Source: Pasteurella skyensis (GTDB lineage: Bacteria > Pseudomonadota > Gammaproteobacteria > Enterobacterales > Pasteurellaceae). Taken from it: a stretch of 64,000 bases of DNA. Under the pieces are notes generated by a model. It searched no databases. It had not been told where the DNA came from and saw only the letters and a program-made list of their open reading frames with translations. The translations under genes and the position numbers were made by a program. Positions within the stretch are counted from its first letter, which is position 1. Each line of letters starts with the position of its first letter. The stretch lies in NCBI RefSeq assembly GCF_013377295.1, contig NZ_CP016180.1, positions 496,001 through 560,000 of the forward strand, written 5' to 3'. Shown piece by piece: positions 40,875-50,113 of this stretch.

Positions 40875-41876
40875 TTATTCATCTTCTTCTAAAAACTGAT
40901 GCACTTTTTCCACCATCTCCTTAGAACCTACAAATAATGGAACTCTTTGGTGTAATTCTGTTGCTTTAATATCTAAAATACGCTGTTTACCATCTGTTGC
41001 TAATCCACCTGCTTGTTCTGCTAAAAATGCGATTGGATTACCCTCATACAATAAACGTAATTTTCCTTTAGGATAATTGGTTGACTGTGGGTAAATATAA
41101 ATTCCTCCTTTGAGCATATTACGATGAAAATCAGAGACTAAAGAACCTACATAACGTGCTGAATAAGGACGATTTTCACTTGGCACGTCTTCTTGGCAGT
41201 ATTTAATATATTTTTTCACCCCTTGTGGAAACTTAATATATTGTCCCTCATTAACGGAGTAAATATAACCTGTTGAAGGAATTTTTATATCTGGATGAGA
41301 GAGGCAAAATGTCCCTAATGACGGATCATAAGTAAAGCCATTCGTACCATTACCTGTTGTATAAACTAACATCGTTGAAGAGCCATACACAACATAGCCT
41401 GCTGCTACTTGTTTATTACCTTCTTGTAAAAAATCCTCTAAGGTGACAGGTGAGCCAATAGGCGTCACACGGCGATAAATAGAAAAAATGGTACCTACTG
41501 CTACGTTCACATCAATATTGGAAGAACCATCTAAGGGATCTGCTAAAACTACATATTTCGCATTACGAGAATGTTCATTATCAAAAATGACAATATTTTC
41601 CTCTTCTTCAGAGGCAAAACCTGCCACTTCTCCACGTGCTAACAGTGCTTTTTTCATTTTTTCGTGGGCAAAAATATCCAATTTCATTTGAGTTTCACCT
41701 TGAATATTTTCTTCTCCTGAAAGACCAATAATATCATCAGTTAAACCTGCTCGGTTAATATCTCGATGAATAATTTTCGCCACCAATCGAATTGCCGATA
41801 AAATACTGCTTAACTCACCTTTTGCATTTGGATATTCGGCTTGTCTTGCAACAATAAACTCACCTAATGTATTCAT
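40875..41876 (-). CDS. fbp: Fructose-1,6-bisphosphatase class I
   Basis: Fbp catalyses the key gluconeogenic dephosphorylation of fructose 1,6-bisphosphate. The 333-residue protein (E. coli 332) has the metal-site motif [20 protein letters not shown] (about 110-129), ASEEEENIV near 94, and [19 protein letters not shown] (about 272-290) near the C-terminus. It is divergent from htrA. A perfect CRP site about 70 bp upstream suggests catabolite control. Confidence 0.97.
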   Translation of the reverse strand: MNTLGEFIVARQAEYPNAKGELSSILSAIRLVAKIIHRDINRAGLTDDIIGLSGEENIQGETQMKLDIFAHEKMKKALLARGEVAGFASEEEENIVIFDNEHSRNAKYVVLADPLDGSSNIDVNVAVGTIFSIYRRVTPIGSPVTLEDFLQEGNKQVAAGYVVYGSSTMLVYTTGNGTNGFTYDPSLGTFCLSHPDIKIPSTGYIYSVNEGQYIKFPQGVKKYIKYCQEDVPSENRPYSARYVGSLVSDFHRNMLKGGIYIYPQSTNYPKGKLRLLYEGNPIAFLAEQAGGLATDGKQRILDIKATELHQRVPLFVGSKEMVEKVHQFLEEDE

Positions 41877-41946
41877 ATTTTCTTCCTCATAAAAAATAAA
41901 TTATACCTTTTATAAATCTATTACACAGAGTAAAACATATCCAATA

Positions 41947-41962
41947 TGTGACCTATATCACA
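41947..41962. promoter_or_regulatory. CRP site between fbp and htrA (perfect)
   Basis: TGTGACCTATATCACA is a perfect TGTGA-N6-TCACA. It is about 71 bp from the fbp start codon and about 183 bp from the htrA start, so fbp is the more likely target. Confidence 0.88.
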
Positions 41963-42144
41963 AATAATTTTTCTTCACTCTATTCCAACAAGTAAGCGAA
42001 CACCTACTTGTAAGCGCTGATATTTTTAGTATAAATTATCAGCAATCCCGCTGTCATTTTTGAACCCTCGATAAAACCTATAGTCTTATTCAACACTTAT
42101 TCACGAAGAAATAAATATAACTAACAATACAATAAGGAATTACT

Positions 42145-43548
42145 ATGACTAAAATAATGAAAAAATCTTTATTAGCCTCTCTGATTATTGGCGTAAGCAC
42201 GGTGAGTTTTTCAAGTGCTAGCTACGCCAATTCGATTTTAGATGCGTTAACACAATCGGGGGAAACACAAACTGTCAGTCTTGCACCAATGTTGGAAAAA
42301 GTAAAACCAGCAGTCGTTAGCATTGAGGTGGAGGGAAAAACCAAAGGGCAATCTTTCCAACCAAATATTCCTGATGAATTTAAGTTTTTCTTTGGCGATG
42401 ATTTCTTTGGGCATAGAGGTGGCAGTGCACCTCGCAAGTTTAAAGGGTTAGGTTCTGGTGCGATTATTGATGCTAAAAAAGGCTACGTATTAACCAATAA
42501 TCACGTTATTGATAAAGCAGAAAAAATCACGGTGTTACTAGAAGATGGACGTAAATTTAAAGCCAAATTAGTAGGAGCAGATCCAATGTCTGATGTGGCG
42601 TTAGTTCAAATTGAAGATCCTAAAAATTTAACTGAAATTAAATTTGCAGATTCTGATAAAACCCGTGTCGGTGATTTTACCGTTGCTATTGGTAATCCAT
42701 TTGGATTAGGGCAAACTGTGACTTCTGGAATTGTATCCGCATTAGGTCGCTCAATGGGTAATTTAGATCGTGGTTATGAAAACTATATTCAAACGGATGC
42801 AGCGGTCAATCAAGGAAACTCTGGTGGTCCATTAATTAACCTAAAAGGGGAACTCATTGGTGTCAATACGGCTATTATTTCTCCAAGTGGAGGCAACGCA
42901 GGAATTGCTTTCGCTATTCCAAGTAATATGGCACACAACTTAGTGAATCAAATTATTGAATTTGGTCAAGTTAAACGTGGAATGCTCGGTATTAAAGGTG
43001 GCGAACTCAATGCTGATTTAGCTAAAGAGTTTGGTGTTGATGCACAACAAGGTGCCTTTGTTAGTGAAGTGCTTCCAAATTCAGCCGCTGAAAAAGCAGG
43101 TATTAAGGCAGGAGATGTTATCGTAAAAATGAACGGTAAAAAAATCTCAAACTTTAGTGAAATGCGAGCAAAAATCGCTACTTCTGGTGCAGGTAAAGAG
43201 ATTCAACTCACTTACTTACGCAACAATGAAAGTAAAACAGTCAAAGTGAAATTACAATCTAGTGATGAACATTCACAAACGGCATCACAAGATTTATTAC
43301 CAGAATTAAAAGGCGCTAAATTTAGTAACTATAATGAAGGCAATATCAAAGGTGTCGAAATTTCAGAGGTAGAAAAAGGTTCAATCGCTGAAATGCGAGG
43401 CTTAGAAAAAGGTGATGTGATTATTGGTGTAAACCGCAAATCTGTCAAAAATGTAGGAGAATTAAGAAAAATTCTTGATAAAAAACCATCAGTAGTTGCA
43501 TTAAATATTCTACGTGGTGATATTAATTTATTTGTAATTATCCAGTAA
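42145..43548 (+). CDS. htrA: Periplasmic serine protease HtrA (DegP/DegQ family)
   Basis: HtrA is a periplasmic protease and chaperone for misfolded envelope proteins. The 467-residue protein has a signal peptide (about 1-29, ending SSASYA), a trypsin-like domain with the triad His120 (TNNHVID), Asp150 (MSDVAL) and Ser226 (QGNSGGP), and two PDZ domains (about 275-365 and 385-460). AAGGAAT lies upstream of the first ATG. A second in-frame ATG four codons later would also give a normal signal peptide. DegP and DegQ cannot be told apart with certainty. Confidence 0.95.
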   Translation: MTKIMKKSLLASLIIGVSTVSFSSASYANSILDALTQSGETQTVSLAPMLEKVKPAVVSIEVEGKTKGQSFQPNIPDEFKFFFGDDFFGHRGGSAPRKFKGLGSGAIIDAKKGYVLTNNHVIDKAEKITVLLEDGRKFKAKLVGADPMSDVALVQIEDPKNLTEIKFADSDKTRVGDFTVAIGNPFGLGQTVTSGIVSALGRSMGNLDRGYENYIQTDAAVNQGNSGGPLINLKGELIGVNTAIISPSGGNAGIAFAIPSNMAHNLVNQIIEFGQVKRGMLGIKGGELNADLAKEFGVDAQQGAFVSEVLPNSAAEKAGIKAGDVIVKMNGKKISNFSEMRAKIATSGAGKEIQLTYLRNNESKTVKVKLQSSDEHSQTASQDLLPELKGAKFSNYNEGNIKGVEISEVEKGSIAEMRGLEKGDVIIGVNRKSVKNVGELRKILDKKPSVVALNILRGDINLFVIIQ

Positions 43549-43602
43549 TTTTAATTTTATTACCTCAAAATTCCTTTCTTCTCCTTTGTGAGGGAAAGGA
43601 AT

Positions 43603-44166
43603 TTATTTTAACCTCTCCGCTCTTGATTTATCTATATTTTCTAATAAAACCAATGCCTTATTCATTTGAGTGAGATTTTTTTCACTTTTCGCACAAAGAA
43701 TAATATTTTCTAAGGTATCCGCTTGATGATAATAAGGTTGCTCGCTCTCGAACGCCTGTTCAAACTGATCATAAGCTTGCTTAAATTTTCCTTGTTTACA
43801 CAAAAATGTACCATAATTATTTAATACATCAGGACGAGCTTGATGATTTTTTGCAAATTTTTGGCTTAATGTGACCGCTTGTTGATAGGTTTGCATCGCT
43901 TTTGTCACATCACCTGTTTGTTGATAATAATAAGCCAATACAGAATAAGGTAAGTAATCTTGATTATTATGATTAATCGCCTTATCAATGTTTAACTTTG
44001 CCTTAGGAAAATTGTTTTCTTTCAAATATCCTAACGCAAGATTTAGCCTTGCTTTCATTGCTTCTGTACGATTGATCGAAAAATCTGCCTTAGAAGACAC
44101 ACAACCTGCTAAGGTTATAATTAAAAAACAAGCGGTAAGATGTTGATAACATTTTGCAAATTTCAT
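43603..44166 (-). CDS. pilW: TPR lipoprotein PilW/PilF-like (type IV pilus stability)
   Basis: The 187-residue protein has a lipoprotein signal peptide with lipobox LAGC (Cys22) and at least three TPR repeats (about 37-170, including LNNYGTFLCKQGKFKQAYDQFEQAF). PilF/PilW helps pilus secretin assembly. It lies 20 bp after rlmN, the usual partner gene. In most relatives rodZ and ispG follow; here the next gene is htrA in the opposite direction. A full extended USS covers the codons for residues 2-13 of the signal peptide. Confidence 0.88.
   Translation of the reverse strand: MKFAKCYQHLTACFLIITLAGCVSSKADFSINRTEAMKARLNLALGYLKENNFPKAKLNIDKAINHNNQDYLPYSVLAYYYQQTGDVTKAMQTYQQAVTLSQKFAKNHQARPDVLNNYGTFLCKQGKFKQAYDQFEQAFESEQPYYHQADTLENIILCAKSEKNLTQMNKALVLLENIDKSRAERLK
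44128..44163. other. Uptake signal sequence inside the pilW signal-peptide codons
   Basis: Perfect ACAAGCGGT at 44128-44136 followed by TTTTGCAAATTT ending at 44163, one base before the pilW start codon. On the coding strand it supplies codons 2-13. Confidence 0.85.
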
Positions 44167-44186
44167 ACAAAGTCCTCTTTTTTTAT

Positions 44187-45362
44187 CTAACGTTGTTGAA
44201 GATGAATATTTTTACCAAATTGACGTTTTTCCATTGTTCTTTTGGTACGATCAATAACATCTCCAGCTAGTTGTCCACAAGCCGCATCAATATCATCACC
44301 ACGAGTTTTTCGCACAATGACGGTAAAGCCATATTCCATCAATGTTTTTTGAAAACGATCAATACGAGAATTTGAGCTTTTTTGATAAGGTGCTTCTGGA
44401 AACGGATTCCACGGAATTAAATTTATTTTACAAGGCGTAGTTTTTAATACTTCCGCTAATTGATGAGCGTGTTCTACACCATCATTAATGTGAGATAGCA
44501 TTACATATTCAATGGTAATTTTTCCGTGATTAGCATTGGAGACTTTTAAATATTCATTCACAGATTTCATCAGCATTGCAATATTATATTTTTTATTAAT
44601 AGGCACGATTTCATCTCGAATTTCATCATTAGGAGCGTGTAACGAAATAGCTAATGCTACATCAATTTGATCTCGCATTTTATCCAATGCAGGCACAACG
44701 CCAGAGGTAGACAGTGTCACACGACGTTTGGATAGCCCATAAGCAAAATCATCTAACATAATTTCCATCGCTGGAACAACATTTTTCATATTCAGTAATG
44801 GTTCACCCATTCCCATCATTACCACATTAGTAATTGGTCGCACTCCTGTTACGCCGAACGCACCAATAATTTTAGCGGCTCGCCATACCTGACCAATAAT
44901 TTCAGAGACGTTTAAGTTACGATTAAAACCTTGTTGAGCCGTCGAACAAAAAGTACATTCTAACGCACAACCTACTTGTGAAGAAACGCAAAGCGTAGCA
45001 CGGTCTCCTTCTGGAATATAGACTGTTTCCACTTGCTGATCACCCACTTGCATCGCCCACTTAATCGTACCATCGGCAGAGCGCTGTTCAACCGCCACTT
45101 CTGGTGCTTTGATTTCTGCAATTTGCTTTAATTTATTACGCAATACCTTATTGATATTGGTCATATTATCAAAATTATCTTCACCAAAATGATAAATCCA
45201 TTTTACCATTTGATCTGCTCGAAAAGGTTTTTCCCCCATCTCTTTAAATAATTCTCGCATTTGTCCACGCGTTAAATTCATTAAATTGATTTTATCTGAT
45301 TTAGGGTGTTGTACTGCAACTTTGCTTGTTGTAGCTTGTACTAGATTGGTTTGTTCTAACAT
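44187..45362 (-). CDS. rlmN: 23S rRNA/tRNA adenine-C2 methyltransferase RlmN
   Basis: RlmN is a radical SAM enzyme that methylates A2503 of 23S rRNA and A37 of some tRNAs. The 391-residue protein (E. coli 384) has the iron-sulfur Cys cluster CALECTFC (Cys132, 136, 139), GMGEPLLN (about 193), and the C-terminal conserved Cys in [11 protein letters not shown] (about 370). pilW follows after 20 bp. Confidence 0.97.
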   Translation of the reverse strand: MLEQTNLVQATTSKVAVQHPKSDKINLMNLTRGQMRELFKEMGEKPFRADQMVKWIYHFGEDNFDNMTNINKVLRNKLKQIAEIKAPEVAVEQRSADGTIKWAMQVGDQQVETVYIPEGDRATLCVSSQVGCALECTFCSTAQQGFNRNLNVSEIIGQVWRAAKIIGAFGVTGVRPITNVVMMGMGEPLLNMKNVVPAMEIMLDDFAYGLSKRRVTLSTSGVVPALDKMRDQIDVALAISLHAPNDEIRDEIVPINKKYNIAMLMKSVNEYLKVSNANHGKITIEYVMLSHINDGVEHAHQLAEVLKTTPCKINLIPWNPFPEAPYQKSSNSRIDRFQKTLMEYGFTVIVRKTRGDDIDAACGQLAGDVIDRTKRTMEKRQFGKNIHLQQR

Positions 45363-45559
45363 ATAGCCTCGTTGTTACACGGTTTGTGGCAAAATTGATG
45401 ATTTTGCAATAAAATAAAAGACCGCAGATTGTACCCATCTCAACAGTCTTATACTAGTATTTTTTTACTTTTGGAACAAATTTTTAATACTTTTTTTCGA
45501 TCCATATCACAAAATAGAATTTTAACACCATAGGAATCCTACAGTGTTAAAAATATATT

Positions 45560-46036
45560 TTAGATATATTTCACACTAAGAATCTCAAATTCAACATTAC
45601 CGCCCGGAGTTTGAATGACCACACTATCATCCACTTCCTTACCGATTAAACCCCGTGCAATAGGTGAATTTACTGAAATTAAATGTTGCTTAATATCTGC
45701 TTCATCATCACCGACAATACGATAAGTTAATTCATCATCGGTTTCAACATTCACGATTTCGACGGTTGCGCCAAAGATCACTTTACCATTGTTAGGAATG
45801 GTTGTGACATCAATAATTTGAGCCGCACCTAGCTTACCTTCAATTTCTTGAATACGTCCTTCACAAAAAGCTTGCTCTTCACGAGCTGCGTGATATTCGG
45901 CATTTTCTTTTAGATCACCGTGTTCACGAGCGTCTGCAATTGCCTTAATAATTTCAGGACGACGCACGTTTTTTAACTGTTCTAATTCTTCTCTTAATAA
46001 TTCTGCACCACGTACAGTCATTGGAATTTGTTGCAT
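45560..46036 (-). CDS. greA: Transcription elongation factor GreA
   Basis: GreA rescues backtracked RNA polymerase by stimulating transcript cleavage. I chose ATG 46036 ([14 protein letters not shown]), with AGGAAA seven bases upstream; a longer frame starting at 46078 has no match to known GreA. The 158-residue protein equals E. coli GreA in length and has the coiled-coil tip with the acidic pair in [18 protein letters not shown] (about 40-57) and the C-terminal FKBP-like domain (about 80-158). Confidence 0.96.
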   Translation of the reverse strand: MQQIPMTVRGAELLREELEQLKNVRRPEIIKAIADAREHGDLKENAEYHAAREEQAFCEGRIQEIEGKLGAAQIIDVTTIPNNGKVIFGATVEIVNVETDDELTYRIVGDDEADIKQHLISVNSPIARGLIGKEVDDSVVIQTPGGNVEFEILSVKYI

Positions 46037-46063
46037 TTTATGTTTCCTACATTCAATAAAATA

Positions 46064-46081
46064 AGGGTGATAAATCACCCT
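46064..46081. repeat. Short palindrome upstream of greA
   Basis: AGGGTGA (46064-46070) and TCACCCT (46075-46081) are perfect 7-bp arms with loop TAAA, followed by AC. It is in the greA leader and looks like another member of the small palindromes seen at 24041, 31013, 33105 and 59374. Confidence 0.7.
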
Positions 46082-46253
46082 ACAAAATTGTCTACTATTT
46101 ATAAAAATCTATATTGCGGTATTATCAATCTTCTTAAAAAAAATATCAACCATCCCATCACATTATATATAGGAAAAAATTGTGACTGGTAAGATTGGAT
46201 GACAAACATTATAATCGTTCATCATACATACATTTATTTGAAAGAGAGTTTTT

Positions 46254-47741
46254 ATGACAAATTACACAATCGCACAAACAAAATCTGGAAATTCTATTAG
46301 CCTTACATCAAAAATGGCAAACCGTCACGGACTAATTGCAGGTGCAACAGGAACGGGGAAAACCGTTACACTACGCAAACTTGCGGAAAGTTTCAGTGAT
46401 GATGGCATCCCTGTTTTCCTTGTTGATGTCAAAGGAGATATTTCAGGTTTAACCCAAAAAGGGGAACTCTCTGGTAAAGTTGCTGAACGTATTGAAAACT
46501 TTAATTTAGGTGGTGAAGATTATCTTTCTGCATTCCCAGTCTCTTTTTGGGATGTATTCGGCAAGACAGGAATCCCACTTAGAACAACCATTTCAGAAAT
46601 GGGGCCGATTTTATTAAGTCGCTTACTCAATTTAAACGATACTCAAGAAGGATTACTCAACTTAGTCTTTCGTGTTGCTGATGATCAAGGATTACTCCTT
46701 ATCGATCTTAAAGACCTTCGTGCAATGCTGCAATATGTCGGAGAAAATGCGAAAAAATTCAGAATGGAATATGGTAATGTATCGGCAGCAAGTATCGGTG
46801 CAATCCAACGTTCATTACTTTCTCTTGAAAATGAAGGAGCGACGCAGTTATTTGGGGAGCCGTCATTAAATTTAGATGATTGGCTACAAACTCGTGATGG
46901 GCGTGGTGTAATTAATATTTTAAATTCTGAACAATTAATTAACTCTCCAAAACTCTACAGTGCCTTTTTATTATGGTTAATGTCAGAACTTTTTGAAAAC
47001 CTACCTGAAATTGGTGATCCTGAAAAACCGAAATTTGTGATGTTTTTTGACGAAGCTCACCTGATTTTTGATGATGCACCAAAAGCATTGGTAGATAAAG
47101 TGGAACAAGTCGTACGCTTAATTCGTTCTAAAGGTGTGGGCGTTTATTTTGTGACTCAAAATCCTCTTGATTTACCAGATAGCGTATTAGGACAACTTGG
47201 AAACCGTGTTCAGCACGCCCTAAGAGCCTTTACACCTCGTGATCAAAAAGCAGTAAAAGCAGCAGCAGAAACTTTCCGTTCCAACCCTGACGTCGATGTC
47301 GTAGAAAGTATTTCACAACTTGGTATTGGTGAAGCGTTAGTTTCAGTACTAGATGAAAAAGGAATGCCAACACCAGTTGAAATTGCTTATATTTATCCAC
47401 CAAAAAGCCAACTTGATCCTATTTCACACAGTGAACGAGAGCAATTTGTACAAAAAGACGACTTATATGGCTATTATAGTAAATACATTGATGAGCAATC
47501 GGCTTACGAAGAGTTACATAAACAAATCGAAATTGAACAACAACAGATTCAACAAGAGCAAGAAGAAAGTAACAGTTTACTGGGTGGCATTATTGCCTCA
47601 ATTTTTGGTAAGAAAAAACGCAGAGAACAGAGTGCAACAGAACAAATGGTGAGTGGTATTACCAAAGCCGTAGGTCGAAACATTCGTAATCAAATTGCAC
47701 GACAAATTGTACGTGGTGTATTAGGAGCGATGAAAAAATAA
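46254..47741 (+). CDS. HerA-like ATPase, DUF853 (YjgR family)
   Basis: The 495-residue protein has Walker A GATGTGKT (about 31-38), FLVDVKGD after it, a Walker B-like MFFDEAHLIFDD near 263, and the sensor-like FVTQNPLDLPDSVLGQLGNR (about 300-319). These match the DUF853/YjgR group of HerA-FtsK-like ATPases. The function is not established. The C-terminal 80 residues are charged (KKKRREQSATEQ) and end with IRNQIARQIVRGVLGAMKK. A complete insertion sequence lies about 100 bp downstream. Confidence 0.88.
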   Translation: MTNYTIAQTKSGNSISLTSKMANRHGLIAGATGTGKTVTLRKLAESFSDDGIPVFLVDVKGDISGLTQKGELSGKVAERIENFNLGGEDYLSAFPVSFWDVFGKTGIPLRTTISEMGPILLSRLLNLNDTQEGLLNLVFRVADDQGLLLIDLKDLRAMLQYVGENAKKFRMEYGNVSAASIGAIQRSLLSLENEGATQLFGEPSLNLDDWLQTRDGRGVINILNSEQLINSPKLYSAFLLWLMSELFENLPEIGDPEKPKFVMFFDEAHLIFDDAPKALVDKVEQVVRLIRSKGVGVYFVTQNPLDLPDSVLGQLGNRVQHALRAFTPRDQKAVKAAAETFRSNPDVDVVESISQLGIGEALVSVLDEKGMPTPVEIAYIYPPKSQLDPISHSEREQFVQKDDLYGYYSKYIDEQSAYEELHKQIEIEQQQIQQEQEESNSLLGGIIASIFGKKKRREQSATEQMVSGITKAVGRNIRNQIARQIVRGVLGAMKK

Positions 47742-47836
47742 CCACTTATAGCGGTAACATTTAAGTAAAAATTTGCAAATTTGATGTAATCGCTATGTTT
47801 TTTGCCTAACTGTGGCGGATTTTATATTGAAAAAGG

Positions 47837-47844
47837 GAAGTATA
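47837..47844 (+). repeat. Left target-site duplication of the IS
   Basis: GAAGTATA directly before the left inverted repeat, identical to 48935-48942 after the right one. Confidence 0.9.
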
Positions 47845-47874
47845 GGCATAGTAGACAAAATAGTTGGTAAAAAA

Positions 47875-47909
47875 TGGGTTAAAGCTTTATATTACTGTGC
47901 TTTAGCCCA
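47875..47909 (+). other. Stem-loop upstream of the transposase start
   Basis: TGGGTTAAAGC (47875-47885) pairs with GCTTTAGCCCA (47899-47909), 11 bp with one G-T pair, 12 bases before the transposase ATG. A structure here would hinder transposase expression from transcripts entering from outside, as known for IS10 and IS50. Confidence 0.7.
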
Positions 47910-47920
47910 CTTTTTTGAAA

Positions 47921-48849
47921 ATGAATAAAAAACTTGTCCTTTTTGTCATAAAACGAATATTCACAAATATGGTACCCAAAATAATGTTCAACGTTATAAA
48001 TGCTCTATTTGTAATAAAACTTTTACCTTCAAAAAATCCTTAAATTCAAGCCAAATTTGGCTAGATTACACAGAAGGTAAACAAACCTATAAGCAACTAG
48101 CAATTAAATATAATTGCTCTGTTAGAACTATTCAAAGATATGTTTTAAAAGCCCCTAAAACGCCATTAAATATCCCACAAAATAATAAATTGAACTTAAT
48201 GATGGATACCACTTTCTTTGGTCGAAATTTTGGTGTTCTCGTTTTTATGGACACTTTATCAAAGAAGGTAATTTATCATCAAATTGTGACAACAGAAAAA
48301 AATCTTTATTATCTATTAGCAATGAATAAATTAAGAGAAAAAGGCTATATTATTCAATCTATTACTTGTGATGGAAGACGAGGATTATTAAGAGATTTTT
48401 TAAATACGCCTGCACAACTTTGCCAATTTCATCAAATAGCAAATGTAATAAGGAAATTAACAAGGAACCCTAAATCTGAAGCGGGAAAAGAGCTAAAAAT
48501 ATTAGTTAAAACATTAAAAAATAGCTCTAAAAACGAGTTCTATATTAATTTACATTATTGGTATTTAAAACATAAAGAATATTTAAATGAACGCTCCGAT
48601 AAAATAAATGAAAAGGGTAAATATCCTTTTAAACATCGTAATATAAGAAGTGCTTACAGGAGCTTAAAATATAATATGGATTATTTATTTACTTTTGAAA
48701 AATATCCTGAATTAAATATAGAAAAAACAACAAATAGGCTTGAAAGTTTATTTGGAGAACTTAAACGAAAACTATCTAATCATAATGGTTTAACCAAATA
48801 CCATAAGATTATGTTTATAAAAGATTTTCTAAATAAAAGGAGTTGGTAA
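47921..48849 (+). CDS. IS transposase, needs a -1 shift at an A6 tract
   Basis: ATG at 47921 reads M-N-K-K and then, in its own frame, a short out-of-register peptide. The catalytic protein is in the -1 frame: after AAA-AAA it continues TCPFCHKTNIHKYG and YKCSICNKTF, a four-Cys zinc ribbon, then a helix-turn-helix region (YKQLAIKYNCSVRTIQRYV), and an Asp-rich core: MMDTTFFGRNFGVLVF, ITCDGRRGLLRDF, LCQFHQIANVI and TTNRLESLFGELKRKL. The site T-AAA-AAA-C contains A-AAA-AAC, a well-known -1 slippery heptamer, so the shift could be programmed. A one-base deletion in an A7 tract is the alternative. The full product would be about 309 residues. Confidence 0.82.
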
Positions 48850-48868
48850 TTATTTATAAAATAATAAA

Positions 48869-48893
48869 AACCAACTCATTTGTCTACTATGGG
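48869..48893 (+). repeat. Inner imperfect copy of the right IS terminal repeat
   Basis: ACCAACTCATTTGTCTACTA (from 48870) closely matches ACCAACTATTTTGTCTACTA of the terminal repeat (from 48911), 41 bp further in. It also forms a 7-bp stem with AGTTGGT at the transposase stop (48841-48847). Confidence 0.8.
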
Positions 48894-48934
48894 CATAGCT
48901 CCTCAAAATTACCAACTATTTTGTCTACTATGCC

Positions 48935-48942
48935 GAAGTATA
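48935..48942 (+). repeat. Right target-site duplication of the IS
   Basis: GAAGTATA directly after the right inverted repeat, identical to 47837-47844. Confidence 0.9.
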
Positions 48943-49015
48943 TGCGCAAATAAATTTGCTAATGATTCCCTAAAATAATGCTTATATATCAATAAATTAT
49001 ATTAAATTTATCGTA

Positions 49016-49056
49016 GGGGCGTGATTAGCAAACACCAGTTTGCGTATATCCGCCCG
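49016..49056. repeat. Hairpin element downstream of mlaA
   Basis: GGGCG (49017-49021) pairs with CGCCC (49051-49055), and inside it GCAAAC (49028-49033) pairs with GTTTGC (49038-49043) around ACCA. It looks like a dispersed REP-type element, outside the IS. Confidence 0.65.
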
Positions 49057-49198
49057 CAACGCACAAAATAAGAATTTAATGAAAAATCCAACAATCCTTA
49101 TATATCTATATCAAATAAATATATAACACATTTGTAATAACAAAATTTGCAAATTTTTGTTTCAATGTGACCGCTTAAATTCAATTTATGATACGAAA

Positions 49199-49957
49199 TC
49201 AATCGATTCCTTCTAACTCTGCTTCAGAAAACTGTCTTTCTTGACTCTCTACTTCTGTTGCTTTGCCATCTCTTAACTCAAAGCTTTTATGTTGGAAATA
49301 GGCTTCACGGAATGTGACATAAGGATCTTGAGACTGTTTCAACATTTCATCTTGATCAAGCAGTTTTGATCTTGCATCAATACCATCAACCACTTTCTTA
49401 CCAATGGTTGCTGGCAAGGTTAAAAGAGAAAGTACTGGATAGGTATAATCCACTTCTGACAGTAATGCACGTGGAGATTTTGGGCCTAAAATAGGTAGCA
49501 TTATATAAGGGCCATCTCCCATACCATAAGTCCCTAAAGTATGAGAAAAAGTACGTCCATCTTTGACTCGTAAATCCTCTTTTTGACTCGCAAAATCAAT
49601 TAAGCCACCTAAACCAAAGGTACTATTAATCCAAAAACGCGTAAAATGAACCATCGCTTTTTCTCCCTCACCCTCTAATAAACGGTTTAAAAAGCTGGCA
49701 GGCTCACTTAAATTGTTGGAAACATTGGTTAAACCTGTTTTGACAGGGCTAGGGACATAATCACGCCATCCTTTGGCAACAGGTTTTAAAACATAAGGGT
49801 CAAGTACATTATAATTCACCGCCCACATTGCACGGTTAAACCCTTCTAAAGGATCTCGTCTTGCACCTGTTTCAGGATCAATCGAAGAACAGGCTGTTAA
49901 AATGATAACAGCACTAATCAGACCTATTTTTTTAACGCTTTTTATCAATCTTTTCAT
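49199..49957 (-). CDS. mlaA: Outer-membrane lipid asymmetry lipoprotein MlaA (VacJ)
   Basis: MlaA extracts mislocalised phospholipids from the outer leaflet and passes them to the MlaC shuttle. The protein has a lipoprotein signal with lipobox LTAC (Cys23 from the chosen start), DPLEGFNRAMWAVNYNVLDP (about 35-54), VHFTRFWINSTFGLGGLID and GPYIMLPILGP. ATG 49957 gives a normal signal peptide; ATG 49969 adds four residues and cannot be excluded, since neither has a strong ribosome binding site. A USS lies just downstream (49145-49176). Confidence 0.94.
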   Translation of the reverse strand: MKRLIKSVKKIGLISAVIILTACSSIDPETGARRDPLEGFNRAMWAVNYNVLDPYVLKPVAKGWRDYVPSPVKTGLTNVSNNLSEPASFLNRLLEGEGEKAMVHFTRFWINSTFGLGGLIDFASQKEDLRVKDGRTFSHTLGTYGMGDGPYIMLPILGPKSPRALLSEVDYTYPVLSLLTLPATIGKKVVDGIDARSKLLDQDEMLKQSQDPYVTFREAYFQHKSFELRDGKATEVESQERQFSEAELEGID

Positions 49958-50032
49958 TATAAAATCCATTATTACATATCTATTATTCAGATTATTGTAC
50001 TAAAATTTAGTATAAACACCAATAAAATCATA

Positions 50033-50048
50033 AGAAGTCTAGACGGCT
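50033..50048. promoter_or_regulatory. Tandem Met boxes upstream of metJ
   Basis: AGAAGTCT (50033-50040) and AGACGGCT (50041-50048) each match the MetJ operator unit AGACGTCT at seven of eight bases and are directly adjacent, as MetJ dimers require. They lie about 66 bp before the metJ start and predict autorepression. Confidence 0.85.
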
Positions 50049-50113
50049 AGATTTATTCTTTTATTATTTTTTGTTAGAATGCCCCAAATTCTATCAATAA
50101 CAAGGAAATCAAA

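Larger units (their letters stand above)
47845..48934 (+). mobile_element. Complete insertion sequence, IS256-like with Zn-ribbon transposase (IS1249-type?)
   Basis: The element is 1,090 bp with perfect 26-bp terminal inverted repeats: left 47845-47870 begins GGCATAGTAGACAAAATAG, and right 48909-48934 is its complement. The 8-bp sequence GAAGTATA is duplicated on both sides (47837-47844 and 48935-48942), proving transposition. The sole gene encodes a transposase with an N-terminal zinc ribbon and a MULE/IS256-like catalytic core. The exact ISfinder family (IS1249-type of IS256, or a related group) is my best guess. It inserted between a DUF853 gene and mlaA without breaking a gene. Confidence 0.93.

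Noticed and set aside
45521-45551. Inverted repeat TTTTAACAC/GTGTTAAAA after greA as a terminator
   Set aside because: The arms pair, but the stem is A+T-rich with a long loop and no clear T-run on the greA side, so I did not list it as a terminator.
48190-48849. A short transposase starting at TTG 48190
   Set aside because: The same frame is open upstream to 47929 and contains the zinc ribbon and helix-turn-helix, so this start would remove the DNA-binding part.
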